Origin: Talpa occidentalis
Taxonomy: Eukaryota > Chordata > Mammalia > Eulipotyphla > Talpidae
Assembly (NCBI RefSeq): GCF_014898055.3
Contig: NW_023604861.1
Coordinates: 76,272,292 to 76,336,291 of the forward strand
Length of the DNA: 64,000 bases
Reading direction: 5' to 3'
The notes under the pieces are model-generated. The model searched no databases, was not told the origin of the DNA, and saw nothing but the letters and a program-made list of their open reading frames with translations. The stretch's first letter is position 1; each line of letters begins with the position of its first letter. The position numbers were made by a program, and so were the translations under genes. Positions 12,100-25,015 of the stretch are shown one piece after another.

Positions 12100-15000
12100 T
12101 ATATATATATTAAAAGACTTCATTTAAAATTCCATTTTTCATTTTAAGTCAATTTAATAATAAAGTATCTGTCAGAACTTTCCTCTGATAACAAAAATGG
12201 AGAGTGAAGTATGATTTTCTTTGTAAATTATGTTGGCTATTTCTAAAAGGTAAAAATGCTTTTAACTTAACCATAGGTCCAATGCCAATATCTACTACAT
12301 TTGAAAGTCCTAAACTACTCAGAAATTCCAGTGTTTGAGGGAGATTAAGCAAAATGATGTCTGTGGAGAGCTTTTAACTTCAAGTGCAAAGAAAGCATTG
12401 CACAAAACATTTGGACATAAATGGGAAATTCTTAGAATAACAGAATTTATGATCTGATTTTTCAGCTTAACACTCAGTGATTTATGTCTAATTCCAATAA
12501 GGATGGAAGAATTGAGAAAAACATACAAGGAATTTCTCAAAATGCTCTACTTTCTGCTCTAGTTTCTGTCTAAAAGTACAGGACAAAAAGGGGAGAGACA
12601 CATTCTTTATACCGGTAACTTATAAAGGATCTTTTTGTGGTCCCCAAGGGAACATTTGGTATAAGGATGGGGAAGTGGGCAAAGGGGGTGGTACTCAACA
12701 GAAAGGAAGCAATTCATGTGCTGTGTGAGGCTGCTATCTAGACAAAACAGGATCTGTATCCAACAAAAGTAGACATGGTGGCCAAGGAGTGATCCAACCT
12801 ACCTGAAGAAATGGCAGCAATAATCAGTTGATGGAGCAGACTTAGCAAGCTGTGGGTCAGGCAAATAAGAAAAAGGCCAATGTATGTTAGCCAATGACTG
12901 GACTTTTTTATGAACACATGTAGCATAACTCCTTTGCACTGTTTCTAATTAAGGAGAAAGCTTTGCCAGGGACATGCATTAATAAGCAAGGGGACCAAAG
13001 ACAGTTAAATGTGATCTGCTCATCATTCTTTCCCCCTAAACTTCAAATATCTGCTAGTAAGAACATATAAAACTAAAGAGAACTAATGGAGTAAACAAAA
13101 CAAATTTGTAACATCTATAATAATAAGTAGATGGATAAGGTAGGAGGGAGCCAAATCAATGTCCTTTTTAGTCCTCAAGATGTCTTTACGCTGCACAGGT
13201 TTTTTGAAGAAAAAAAAAATGCGGACTTTTAAACATCTTACATCTTACTCAAGAATGCCACCAGTTAAAAAGAATGCTGATAATTTCCTTGTTTGAAAAA
13301 TCTGCCTGAGGAAGTAGTCAAGACTGAGCTTGTATTATTCAAATATTGTATTAATGCATAAATAGTTGTTTTGAAGGAAGGAAGAAAAGAATTTCAGAAG
13401 AATGCTGGCTTCTGTATTTTAGGGGGGGCGGGTAATGCACAGGAAATAAAAAGGCAGTGAAATTGGGAGTGCCTAACAAAGTAATCTGAGAAATGCTGCC
13501 CCACTCAGTACCCTCGTGCATTTCTCTGGAGATATAATCCAATGCACATGACTTAGGTTTACAACAAAAGCAGCTATATAAGGGGAAAATAAATAAAATA
13601 TGTGACTATCTTATTCATTAACTATAAGTAAAATAAAAAATTAAAATTAAAAATCCAGCAAATATTCTTATTGTTGAATACTGAATAGAAAAATTATCCA
13701 AATGAAATTAGCCCCAAATTATCATAATTTAATTTTTTCATTTATTTTAACATATCATAACTTTCACAATTTTCTATTTAGTTTTATAAGGTAGTTGATG
13801 ATGGCCTGAGATGTAACAGGGGCCATTCTGCATGAAATTATCAGTCTCCATGACAGTATAAGAAGCATGACTTAAGTTGAGCTTGACCTAAATTTAAGTG
13901 ATTGTTCTCTTTTAAATGGCAGACTCAGCCCCTGATTTAAGGAGAGATAACAGAATCCTAGAGAGCCCTACGTAGTTTTGCCTGACATCCTTAGAAAGTT
14001 TAAAACCTTCCCTCCAAAACAGATTACTAAAAAATGTTTATTTGCCTTAAGAATAGTTGTTACCAGACAGATTCAATTTTAAGAAAGTAATATGCAAAAC
14101 AGAAGCAGTTGTACTAAGACATTATGACGAGTTTTACTTCTGATAACCTTCTTATGAAAAAATTGAAACTGTCACTAACTAAACCTGTAAAATACTTGTA
14201 TCCTGACAGTATGTCATTCCCTAGTTTCTAAAGTCAGCTATTTTGACTGCTCTGAGGACAGGAAGCTTGAGGGCAAATAAAACCTAATGTAAAACATGAT
14301 GAGGAAGAAAGAATTAACAAAGAAAAGACACTGCTGCAGTTTAAAAAAAATAAATGACACCATGGCGCCAACAAGACAGTTAAAATGAGTGTATATTAGC
14401 AAAAATACCTATAAGAGCCTAAGGGAATCTTTTTGGGCATCAACTTAAAACATATATTTGCTATTTATTATCAATAACTCTCTGAAATACCTATTCACCA
14501 ATTCAAAATGTACAAAAATAAAGGCAACTAAATAGTATGAATTCAAGATAAATCATAGGTTAGTTGTATTGGACATTCTAGTTATCATTAGGTAATTTTC
14601 AAGTAACATACAATACAGTGTATTCTTCCACACCTTATCTAATGCCTTTAACACAAAATGATAAACACATGGCAAGCATATATATAAACATAAGTAATCA
14701 ATGTCATGTTATCAGAAAAATATTCAACACTAAACCAAACAAATAATGATAAAGTTTATGTAAAAGGGGAGAGAATTCTCAAAGAGACCTAGAGTTTAGG
14801 CTGAACCTACTGCAACAAAAGACTAGAGTTTGGGTCACTTGTATCTCAGAGTTTAGAACATCTAAAAATTAAATATTATAAATACCTTTAAACACTTTAG
14901 GTGTATGACATCTTAGTGTGAGTCACAGATAAAAAGATTTATAAAGCAGGGTCTCTACTATCAGCTATAATCTAGTATAACAGAAAATCACAACAAAAAC

Positions 15001-15896
15001 AAAAATATGTTTGTGGTATTTAACATAAACAGCGCTATCTATGGTTGTTTTGTAGATGTTCTAGTTTGACAATAAAGAAAAGCTCTTATGAAGCAGAGGG
15101 CACTTGAGGACTGTTAGACTTGTATAGGTGAGAGAGATTTTAAAAAGAAACAATATACAAAAGTATTAATTAGAAAAAATTCAAGGCTTATTTAAGGAAC
15201 AATAAGCATTTGGTATGGTACACAAATAGAAGAGATAAATTAGGCCTACACTGAGGAAGTCTTTGAATGCCAAACAGGGATGAGGACATGGTTCCACTGA
15301 GCAGGCATGCCTCCATCATCATGGGCCAGGAAAACAGGTAACAGTACGTTCTATTCACGAATGCCTCAACTATTCAACCCACACAGCTCAATTTTCCTAG
15401 CCACTGACCTGGCTACTCAGACTCCTGTCATATGTTAGCCTTGTCCTTCACTTGGTAACTCTGTCTCTTCCTCTTCCTTAGACTATGGCAAAGGACTCAA
15501 AAATATCTTTTTGGCTTTTTTTTTTCCTGCTACATCTGGTTTCCAGGAACCCTTTACCTAGACCTGTTTCCACATGGTTTTTCCTAGTTTTAAAAGCAGG
15601 ACTTGAATTGAAACACACACAGAAACAGATTAGTCTAGAAGAGGAGCAAGTTTTGCTAATGTCAATTAAGTTGAATTTTAGACAATGTGGGAGTTTATGG
15701 GATGAGTGCAGATATGGGTTGTTAGAAATACAGAAAAGGGGTTTAGAATATGAAAAGTATTTGGGGATTTTCTAAATAGGAAGTTAAATCCATTGAATAA
15801 AATCTCGGAAGAAAAATAAAGTCAAAGCTAGATAGTTTGGTACTTCTCTAACAAGGAGAACAATGAAAAAGACAGATTAAAACAACAGTTTCAGGG

Positions 15897-16187
15897 CCTC
15901 CCCGGTGGCGCAGCGGTTGAGCGCTGGGTTGCGAAGCTGCGCGCGGCCTCTGCGGCGCCGGTTCGATCCCCGGCTGCTCCCCGGCCACCAGAGGAGGGTC
16001 CCACATGGCGCGCAGACCTCTCCTGCCACCCGCTGCTCCCCTCAGCAGTGTACTTCGGTCCTTCTGCCTGCTCTGCTCCCCGCTCTGGCTCTGGTGAATT
16101 CTCTCGCCCTCCCACGCTTCTGACTATACCCAGTGCATGTATAAACAAAACAAACAAAGAAACCAGCAAACAAATAAAGCATGCCTC

Positions 16188-16222
<35 letters not shown>
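15897..16222 (+). mobile_element. Young SINE of the long-tailed subtype
   Basis: Well-kept copy with intact A box (tggcgcagcgg) and B box (ggttcgatccc). It is flanked by an 18 bp perfect duplication aaaacaacagtttcaggg at 15879-15896 and 16223-16240, starting at TT/AAAA. It differs from most copies in having a 'ctgctccccggccaccagag' segment after the B box and an added 3' part, (caaa)n-ccagcaaacaaataaag-catgcctctat, before a run of 35 A (16192-16226). It shares these with 37130-37441. Confidence 0.95.
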
Positions 16223-16227
<5 letters not shown>

Positions 16228-16399
16228 AACAGTTTCAGGGAAGCCATGGAAGAGAAAATGGTGTGTGTTTTTTAAATGGTTATATAGTGATCAAACTTGT
16301 TGTGTCTGAATTTTAATGTAGAGATGACCTCAATGTGGTTTAATGAGAAGGAATGCTTTATCAAGGACACAGAGATTAAGTCTTCCGAAGAAGGTGTGG

Positions 16400-16625
16400 T
16401 TCTACTGCTCTGAATGCTGGGCTTTAAGCCAGAAGTGCCTTCATTCTAATCCTGCTGTAACAAACTTACCCCCAAATCATTTACCCGCTCTGCCTCAATT
16501 TCCCTACTTGCAAGAGTAGGGATAATGACACTGACCTATATTTGTTAGAGTGCTGTAAGGATTAATTAATGTTGTATGGTGCTTTGAAGATGAAAAGCAC
16601 TGAACATTAATAGTGGTTATTGCAT
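16400..16625 (+). repeat. MIR SINE fossil, plus strand
   Basis: Reads like MIR in sense: 'gaatgctgggctttaagcca', then 'gcctcaatttccctacttgc', then 'ggataatgacactgac' and 'gctgtaaggattaattaatg'. About the expected length of the family. Confidence 0.75.
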
Positions 16626-18944
16626 AACTAGTTGCCTATAATAGTGAAAATTTTATCCTTTAATTTTATACAAACAGCAGTTGTCAAGTAAATGTTCTAG
16701 CTCCCTTAGACTATGGCAATTGTTACTGTCAATTGTTATTAAATTGCTATTTTAAATATATCTGGATCTTTTCTATATTGTATCTTAAGTATTATCTCAA
16801 AGCATATAAAGTTCTGATCAAAGTTTAGAAGACCTTTCAACCTAAAAGCTAAGCGTAAATATCTGGAACATATTTGACATTGAATGCTCATTGTAAGTAT
16901 TCAATAAATGCTAAAAGGTACCACTTTATTTTATGACATTTTAGATTTAACAAATATCACTTAACAAGTAGCCACAAAATGCAAAAAAAAAAAAAAAATA
17001 GTGAGTTAAAAACATTGTCTGTTATGTCCTTATGTTCAAAACAAGCTATAGGACCTAAAAATATATAAACATGAAGAAACTTTTAAATTCATTAGACAGG
17101 CTGGTCTTTTGCTTCTTCTTGGGTTTTAAAACTGATGGAAATGCATGCCTATTCTCTTAAGAATGTAGATATAACATGAAAGGTATTTGATGTTAAAGTG
17201 AGCATGTACCCACCAACAGGCACTCCCCACTCTGCACAGAATGGCTTATAGCCTTCTAGACTCCCCTGATATATTCCTTGGTGGCTATTTCCATACCCAT
17301 ACTGACTTGCTTTGCAATTTTGTTAAGGAAGGATTTTTACTTTCTTTACACTTATCACCACAGCATTGATATTCTGTGCACATACACAAATTTACCTTAG
17401 TGTTTCTTAATAGCTGCAAGAGGTGTTTCATTGGATAGTGATTACAATTTCTTAATGACTACCTTCATGAACAACATCCTATTTTCTGCTTTTGGCTTTA
17501 CAAATAATAGAACCATGAAAATACATATGCATATCTTGCATTTTGATAAGTATTGCCAAAATAAGTACTGCTATGGTGTGATTCTTCAGAGCTGTTATCA
17601 GTTGGTCAGATGATGCTATTTCTAGAGGAAGCATAATGTAACAGACTCATTTCCCAGAGAACCTGTGCATCATTCTCAGTAAAAGAAGTAAAAGAAATTC
17701 TATGCCTACAAAGAAAAAAGTAATCCCTTCACTTTCCCAAAATAAACTGTGACCCAAATCTTTATAAATCTCCTATTATACTTAAATTTGGAAAATATTT
17801 TTCTAGGGCAGTGTTCAAACTATTTAATTCACTTGGTTAAATAGACCTTGTCAATTTAACATTTTCTGTATCATAAGCAGTTTTGACATTTAAACAATTT
17901 ATCAATGGCTTCTTCATTGTAGTCTGCTTCCTCTTCTTCTTTCTACTCATTACATGCAACAAATTAAATTTCACTAATATTTAAAGATCAGTGCTGACCT
18001 TTGCATAGCCATTTACTAGGTTCCTGTTAATACAAACATCTTGTTTGCTGATGCTCATTTTAAATATTTTGCTGCACACAGTTTCCCATTATTCCAAAGA
18101 GACTGATATCTAGGTGAAGTGCAATTTTTCCATGACTTAAAAAATAACTGCAAATGTTTATATCAAGCTTTGGGGAGACAAGGGGTAGAAGTATACTTGT
18201 ATAAACAATAACAACATAATAATCTTCATTTCACAACCACCTTATGTTCCTACCTTTCTGATCTCTAATACTATGGACTTAATATTTCTTTTTAGGATTT
18301 ATCTTAATCACAAAAATAAAAAGACTATGAAAACAGAAATGCTGGCACAGAGATCATGATAATAAATCCTAGATTATAATTGCAAAAATTTAGTTTTATG
18401 CAACACTGGAATAGAAAGAAATGTGATTTTGAAGAAAAATAAACTGAATTTCATGAATACTTCATGAAGAACTAAAGACAAGAAACACTGAAATGTTCTT
18501 ATCTAAACCAATGCTTAACTGCTGAAATAATTTGTCAATTTAAGGTTACTGTTTTAAAAAGCATATAGATCAAAGACTGTTGCAAGGTGAGCAAGAATGA
18601 AAAAAGAGAGAGATCCTTTCTCTTCAAATAGGAAAGACAGTGAAAAATTTTGAAGTGGCCTGCAGCTATACCACCTCAACCTTGTCAGATTTCACTTGTC
18701 AACACTCTGATGACAGATTGCCACCCCCTCCTCTAAATAACAAACTCTAGTAACTGTTGAAAGAAATGGCTTTTTATAAAAAGGGGAATATCTCATGCAA
18801 CTTGATAGTTGTATACTTTACAATCTTTTTTTTCCCCAAGAGAGATTTGAAAAAATGTTTTTCTGTAGCTTTTATCAAAACACAGATGCTAAAGAACGCT
18901 CTCAATGCAGAGAAACAAAGGGGAGGTAACACTTTAAAATGCCC

Positions 18945-19300
18945 ACTAAACACACTTTATATTCATTATTTCATTTAATCCTCAAATCAACCTTCTAACA
19001 TTATGTATGAAATTCTATGTGTATTTGTGTGCATGTGTATTGTATGTGCATTAAAGTATTTTTCTGAGCAGGGAATAGCAGCTTTTCCAAAGAGTCACAC
19101 TGCATCTTTCCCATCCACCAAATCAACGTTGATAGACTCTAAACCTCTTAGTTTACAAATATGGAAACTGAGGCTTACAGAAGTAAAATAATTTGTACAA
19201 GTTCAGTCAGCTTGTTGGGGAGCCGTTAAGACTAGAATTCTTGTCTGCAGATTATCTGTTTGGTGCTACTACTCTACTTCTTTCTGCCTGTGCACTGCTA
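18945..19300 (-). repeat. MIR fossil, minus strand, with an internal non-MIR stretch
   Basis: 'ttatttcatttaatcctcaa' (18966-18985) and 'atatggaaactgaggcttac' (19159-19178) are the two halves of a reverse MIR. Between them about 130 bases (19010-19140) do not fit MIR, suggesting a later insertion or two fragments side by side. Confidence 0.6.
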
Positions 19301-20454
19301 AATGGTCTTTTAGAGAAGCTTCTCATGAGCACCTGAGACATGTCAGTTTAGACTTGCATAATTAAATCCATGGCGAAAGATAAAGATGGAACCTATTTTC
19401 TGGTGAAATTTATTTGGTTTTTGCTTAGAAAACACTTGTAGGAAGTTACTTAAATGGTTAAGGATTATTTTTAATCAGTATATCAATAGTATTAACATAA
19501 ATTCACGTATCTAAAACAGCTGATCAAAACTGGGATTTTGGAGGCACTAAAGAATCTTCATAATATTTGCTTAGCAAACTTCATAGACAATATAAAAAAT
19601 AAGCTCCAACATGAATTGTTCATGTTTTATGGTTGACTGTTAAATTAGCATCTTCCTTTTAATTTACTTTATTATATCAGACAAGCTTTATTTCTATTTT
19701 GATGACCTATATTTAATAGTAGCTCTTATTAAGTTCCCAGCCCTTCAGTCTCTATCAAAGTCTTAATGAGATGTAAACGACTCCCAAATGCTCACAGTTT
19801 ATAAGAATTCTGCAGCGAATCCTCTTATATTGAAGCTATATCTACGTTCATATCTGATTAGCTATTTTCACCTTTATTAATGGTTTGTCACAGTGCTATT
19901 ATTTATACAATACTTTCAGTATTTTGTTTCAGTGGTTGAATGGAGAACTAAAGTAGATAACTCAGGAAAAAACAGTCTTTTCTTATTGAAATGAAGTCTC
20001 TTGAACAACTACCAAGGTCCCCTGAGAAGGGATCAATTTCACCTTAGTATATTTAACACAGGCATATATCATCACAGCTTTAAATGTTATTAATTCTGTA
20101 ATGCAATAGGAAATTATTACCTGAGATTTAAAAATCAGTAAAAAAAAAACAAGGAAGATTCTAGCTTATGATCATGTTTTGCCCTAAAGCTGAAGCAAAT
20201 CATGGATTAATTTTTAAAAAGTTTCATGTGCTTTTAAAATTGCACTCTATATTTTAAGTATCAGGAATAAATGGTATAATGTATTTTAAAATATGTAGCA
20301 AATAATAATTGTTCAATAAAAGTCAGTTTTCTTTTTCTGGCCATTCAATATCCATTAAATAGAGCCTGATTTCAGTAATACCTAAGGGAAAATATTATAA
20401 TTATTTTAACTTTTCACTTGGTGTCCTTTTATCTTCTAATTACTTATAGTTTGG

Positions 20455-20660
20455 TTCAACCTTCATATGCAAAGCACCTGTGAAGTGCCAACCACTGGGT
20501 CAGGGGGTGTGCTAGGTATTCAAGATATGGAGATGGAAAAATAAAAAGGTACTTGTACCTGAGGAGGTAATAACTTAGAGGGTGGGATGTTAGGAGAAGA
20601 AAAATAATTAATGTAATTACATTAGAGTGTGGCAAATAAAATAGTACCAAGTACCAGGAA
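20455..20660 (+). repeat. Ancient interspersed-repeat fragment, family uncertain
   Basis: The phrase 'gggtgtgctaggtattcaag' and the following 'gatatggagatggaaaaat' resemble a widespread old mammalian repeat whose consensus reads like 'gtgctaggtactggggata'. No boundaries or coding sequence can be defined. Confidence 0.35.
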
Positions 20661-20739
20661 GAAAGCACAAAGTTATTAAACCTAGCATCTAACACAGTTT
20701 TAATCACAATAAAAATAGAAGTTATACATGCATTTTCAG

Positions 20740-20795
20740 AACCTTTTCAAAGAAAAGGTTTTCTCTGAGAAAATTCATTTTCAAAGAAAATGAAT
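20740..20795. other. Three consecutive perfect hairpins
   Basis: 20740-20760 is a 9 bp stem around AAA; 20759-20773 is a 7 bp stem around a single T; 20773-20795 is a 10 bp stem around AAA. Hairpins one and three share the core ttttcaaagaaaa. The three palindromes abut or share one or two bases. Located in a putative intron next to the old repeat fragment above. Confidence 0.85.
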
Positions 20796-21279
20796 GGCTA
20801 GCACATGGCCCACTCAAATGAATCTACTGTTTTTTTTCAATTCTAAGTTCACCATAATTTACATTTGATGGTTTCTGAAACTTTATGTATCTCATAATCA
20901 ATGTGTACATTTAATATAGTGCTACTTTTATCAGAATTGATGTTAAATCAATAACACCTTATAATTAATGAATTAGAGTCAAGGAAATGTGATACATTCT
21001 GGGGCTTGATTGGTTTATTTTGGTAGTATAACCATCTCCAACTGACTTGGCAACATACACAAAATCCTAACAAAAGGTCCACCCCAATAAAGAATGGGGA
21101 TTGCAATAAAGACAAACACACAAACAAAAAGAATTAGAGGCAAGATTAAAAAATAGATGTCAACAAAATTTTGGAGCGTAAAAAGCAGATGGGCAAGAGG
21201 TAACAATCAAGAAAGTCAAGTAACTATGGAAGGCAGATCACAAGTATCAAAATGCACATACATTAAAATCCTAGAAAGT

Positions 21280-21545
21280 TGGGTCTCCCCAGTGGAGCAG
21301 GGGTGAAAGTCTCAGTGCTATCAAGCTATCACCAGCCACTGTGGCATGAGTTCATTGCCCAGCCAAGGAGCTAACCCCCATGACACAGCAGACCTCCCCT
21401 GTCTCACTTGCTTGCCCCTCAACAGTGTATTTCAGTAGATCCACCTGTTCTGTTCCCCACTCTGTCTCTGGTGAATGCTCTCACCCCCCATCTCTGGCCT
21501 ATACCCCCGTTCTTGCATGCATAAATAAAAATAAATCATTTTTTA
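21280..21545 (+). mobile_element. tRNA-derived SINE, plus orientation, diverged
   Basis: Head gggtctccccagtggagcag; body 'acacagcagacctcccctgt'; tail 'aataaaaataaatcattttt'. Flanked by near-identical aaaatcctagaaag (about 21265-21278) and aaaattcctagaaag (21545-21559). It forms a tail-to-tail pair with the next SINE. Confidence 0.88.
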
Positions 21546-21589
21546 AAATTCCTAGAAAGCCTCAGAAACCAGAGACACCAAGTTTTTTA

Positions 21590-21857
21590 TTTTTATTTTT
21601 TTAAGATTTATTTATTTATTTATACAAGCACTGAGTACAGTCAGAAAAGCAGGAGGTTGAGAGAATTCACCAGAGAGAGCAGGGAACAGAACAGGCAGAC
21701 CGACAAAGGACACTGCTGAGGGGAGCAGCAGGTGGCAGGAGAGGTCTGTGCACCATGTGGGACCCTCGCCTGGCAGCCAGGGATAGAACTGGTGCTGCAG
21801 AGGCTGTGGGCAGTTTCGCAGCCCAGTGCTCAACCACTGCACCACCAGGGGAGGCCT
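21590..21857 (-). mobile_element. tRNA-derived SINE, minus orientation
   Basis: T-rich tail at left, head (ccaccaggggaggcct) at right. Perfect 16 bp target duplication gacaccaagtttttta at 21574-21589 and 21858-21873. It starts only about 45 bases after the end of the opposite-strand SINE, so the two can pair over about 250 bases. Confidence 0.93.
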
Positions 21858-22089
21858 GACACCAAGTTTTTTAGACATGCCTGTGCTTGGGACTGAAAAC
21901 AAGAGAACTGTTTGAAGGTCTATGTAAACAGTACCTCTAGGGGCTCTTCTCTGCCAGCAAATCTGGGCAATTAACCCTTAAAAAAACCAGGAATTAACTC
22001 TTCTGAGATGTTGTATCAGAGCAACTTCCTAAAATATAAAACATTATTGAGAGTAGGAGAGCTATTCTGAAAAGGAGAGAAAAATTAGT

Positions 22090-23110
22090 CTTGGAAATAA
22101 AAATGTGAAAGCCAAATAAATAACTCAAAAGACTTGGAAGACACTGTAGAGGAAGTATTCCCTCAAAATTAAATAGACATCACACAAAAGAAAGAGGAAA
22201 AATGGAAAATCAGTCATATTGAGCCTTAGTCACATATGTGACTAAAAAAGAGGACAGATACAATGGCAGTGAAGACATCACCAAAGAAACACTACAAGAA
22301 ATTTTCCCAGAACTGAAATGAAGTGTTTGAGATTCCAGGTAGAGAGGAATCACCAAGTGTCAACATGATGACAACAACCAAACTATAAATAAAAACAACC
22401 CTAGACACATCATTATGAAATCCCAAAGCACCGGAGATAACCAGAATCCTAACAGTTTCTAGAGAAGAAAAAATAGCATCAGCAACAAGTCACTTAGAAA
22501 GGATTAAAGTACTACTCAACGGGAACATTGGCAATTAGGAAACTCAGAGTAATGCTTTTCATTTTTGAAGAAAAATTGCATTCTACCTGTAATTTCATAG
22601 GTAGCCAAACTGTCACTTTTATGTGAGTTAGAACAAGGTGTTCAGAAATGAAAGGTCTCAAAAATTATAATGTATTGTTTTTCAGGAAGATGTATTATTG
22701 GAGGATGTATCCACCAAACAATGGAATAAACTAAGAAAAGAGAACAACATGGGATACAGGAAAAAAAGGATCCAACAAAAGAACAAGGAAAAAAGGATTT
22801 CTAGAAAAATGATGAGAGAAATTCTACAAGGATAATTATATTACATGAAGAAGATAATTAAGTCCAGAGCAGCATCCTCCAGGAAGTATAGCATCAAGAA
22901 AATATAAAATGGAAATAGATAATACATTTGAAGTTATTGAAAATAGATTTCTGCTGAAGTTGGGAATGAAGAAATAATAAGTCTATAAAAACTCAGCAAA
23001 TAAAATACAATTAACTGCAGAGAAAAAAAATCATAGAAATATAATTCTAGTATGCTACATGGCTAGACATTGAATACTTACATAACTAAAAGAATGTAAA
23101 CACAGCACTG
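22090..23110 (+). repeat. HAL1/L1M ORF1-type fossil, plus strand
   Basis: Order and wording recall the ORF1 part of old L1/HAL1 elements: 'ctagacacatcattatgaaa' (22402-22421), 'ggaggatgtatccaccaaac' (22699-22718), 'catgggatacaggaaaaaaa' (22749-22768). All frames are broken. L1M versus HAL1 cannot be separated by eye. Confidence 0.55.
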
Positions 23111-24020
23111 ATTAACCAAAATCTGTGGTATAACTATGTTGGAAGGATAAGAGGAAAGGGCAGGGAATGAGAGTTGAGGTGATGGTTAAGTTTTCCTCCT
23201 TCAAAGTAAATAGTTAATAGGTTAATTTCTAAAACTTTCAAAATGAAGAAATAAGTAAATGCACGTTGTTTGTAAAAATGGAAGTGCATGTCAGAAGAAA
23301 TAACTAAAGAATTGAAAGTGGCTGTCTCCCCAGAATGCTGGAGAAGATGAACACTGTTGCTAGTTATGAGTCTTATAAAAGTCTGGCTTTTTATACTATG
23401 CATGTCTAATTTTGATATAAAGAAAAGTCATCTATCTACCACGTTTACTCAGAACACATCTGCACATGGAAATAGCAGAGAACTCTGAGTAAATGCCTAA
23501 TACCAGGTGCTCCGTCCACTCCTGTGTTAATGCCTTTAAGATCTTGGTGAGCATTCTTCCTACTCCCTCAGATTAATCATGTTGTCTTGACTGGTACATT
23601 CCATAAAGGAATTTTTTATTATAAATACAAGAAGAGTTTTCTGCTATAGTTTACCACATTGACTTTGCAACATTCCATAATATCACCTGGCATTTAAAAA
23701 TAGGTGCAAAATTTCTGGGCTGCCACAGCTAGCAATTATTCAAGGGATGCATTTCATATTCAGGAGATGCAATGCTGATTATACCACTTAAGGCTTTAAA
23801 TAGACAATAAACACCCAAACACTGACAGAAGTTCTGGAGAGAGATATAAGATGAAAATACAGAGTTAGGAGTCAATCAATCATGGAGTTGAAGTCACTGA
23901 TGCAGATGAGAGGGTGGTAGCTAAAGGAGCCACAAGAAGTAGAGTTTATTTTTTGAGATGGATGAGACAAATTATTAATGATTATTATCAATCCTCTATT
24001 TGCAACCTTCTTTCCCATAC

Positions 24021-24113
24021 CCACTTTCTTAGAGGGATTAGACAGGACCAGAGCTGCAAAGAGCACAGCATCAGTAACTGGTTTCGGTGCCAACTCAAGC
24101 TGCAGCTGTGTGT
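24021..24113 (-). CDS. Candidate internal coding exon with two possible acceptors
   Basis: Minus strand, donor GTATGG after AAGTGG. Open frame: TQLQLELAPKPVTDAV, LFAALVLSNPSKKV, one G carried forward, which completes Gly with the exon at 8698-8782. The acceptor may be at 24113 (after TTTACAG, 93 nt, needs one carried base) or at 24105 (after ACACACAG, 85 nt, phase 0). Only the second joins in phase with the exon at 32421-32476; the first would need a missed exon between. Family not recognised. Confidence 0.65.
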
Positions 24114-24526
24114 CTGTAAACAGTATAGATGAGGATTTATCACACACTATGCCAGCCAATGAGAAGATGTCTAGGTATTCAAAGCACCGTTTGCTATTTT
24201 TTTTTCAATAGTTAGTAAATATTTTCTGTCAGTTATATTCTAATAGAGAAAAATTGGATGATACACATATTTTAACTGCACAATATTTGTTATTTATAGC
24301 TCATTACATATGAGCAAAAGGTGGATTTGGCATAAACACTGGTAACTATGCATCCTCTTTTCATGAACATTCCCATTTATATTTATGTAAAGCACTTAAC
24401 TTACCAAGTTGATGTTTGGATATAATTTAGTTACTTCAAACTTAAGAATTACAGTATAACTTTGTTACAAAAATTATTCAATATGTGGCACACTCAGAAA
24501 TACTTTCCATTAAAGATACTCAATGA

Positions 24527-24648
24527 GGGCCTCCCCTGGTGGCGCAGTGGTTGAGCGCTGGGCTGCAAGGCTGCCCGCACCCTCTGCAGTGCCGGTTCGT
24601 TCCCTAGCCACCAGCGAGGGTCCCACAAAAATAAATAAATAAATAAAT
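24527..24648 (+). mobile_element. Half-length SINE: tRNA-like head directly joined to an A-rich tail
   Basis: Carries the SINE head, A box, B-box region (gccggttcgttcc) and 'accagcgagggtcccac', then jumps straight to (aaat)n. The usual 150 bases of body are missing. A perfect 15 bp duplication aaagatactcaatga flanks it (24512-24526, 24649-24663), so the short form itself was inserted, or an internal deletion followed without touching either end. Confidence 0.92.
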
Positions 24649-24894
24649 AAAGATACTCAATGAAAGGTTTGATATGGATAAAAAAAAAGTGGTCAATTCC
24701 TAAAAAGCACATTCTTGCTGGGTATCGTTTACCCTTATCTAAATCACTGATAATGCCAATAAGAAAATACATATAATTTGCCTTCAGAAATTGCATTTAC
24801 TTGTTTGGCAATTTTGGAAAATCTCCAAGGTTTTAGTGTTAATCATTTTATGTTTGAGCAACAAAAGTGAATTCTCTTCTCAGTTAAATTAGAG

Positions 24895-25015
24895 AGCACC
24901 TACTTATGCTGCTGAATGCTTTATATATAGCATTTCTCACTTAGATTATACAATTACCATATGAGGTATTATTTCCATATTTTATAAAGTAGAAAAATGA
25001 TGAAGCTAGCTATAT
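24895..25015 (-). repeat. MIR fragment, minus strand
   Basis: 'gcatttctcacttagattat' and 'taccatatgaggtattattt' resemble the central and 3' MIR region in reverse. Short and diverged. Confidence 0.4.

Larger units (their letters stand above)
8783..24020 (-). other. Intron of about 15.2 kb
   Basis: GT-AG intron. Recognisable contents are listed separately: a long perfect hairpin, MIRs, a DNA-transposon fossil, SINEs, and HAL1/L1M. I see nothing recognisable in 8994-10080, 10310-11420, 12100-15878, 16630-18945, 19300-20450 and 23110-24020. Confidence 0.45.

Noticed and set aside
15891..16275. Open frames of 70-120 codons on both strands, with a phenylalanine/lysine run
   Set aside because: They read through a SINE and its A tail. 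The same proline/arginine-rich peptides recur at 37092-37415 because the SINE recurs.
23914..24211. Two plus-strand open frames over the exon at 24021-24113
   Set aside because: They are shadows of the minus-strand exon; splice sites and phase fit only the minus strand.
24527..24648. A true tRNA gene
   Set aside because: The tRNA-like part has SINE-type changes and no clear cloverleaf; the A-rich tail and flanking duplication show it is a retroposon.
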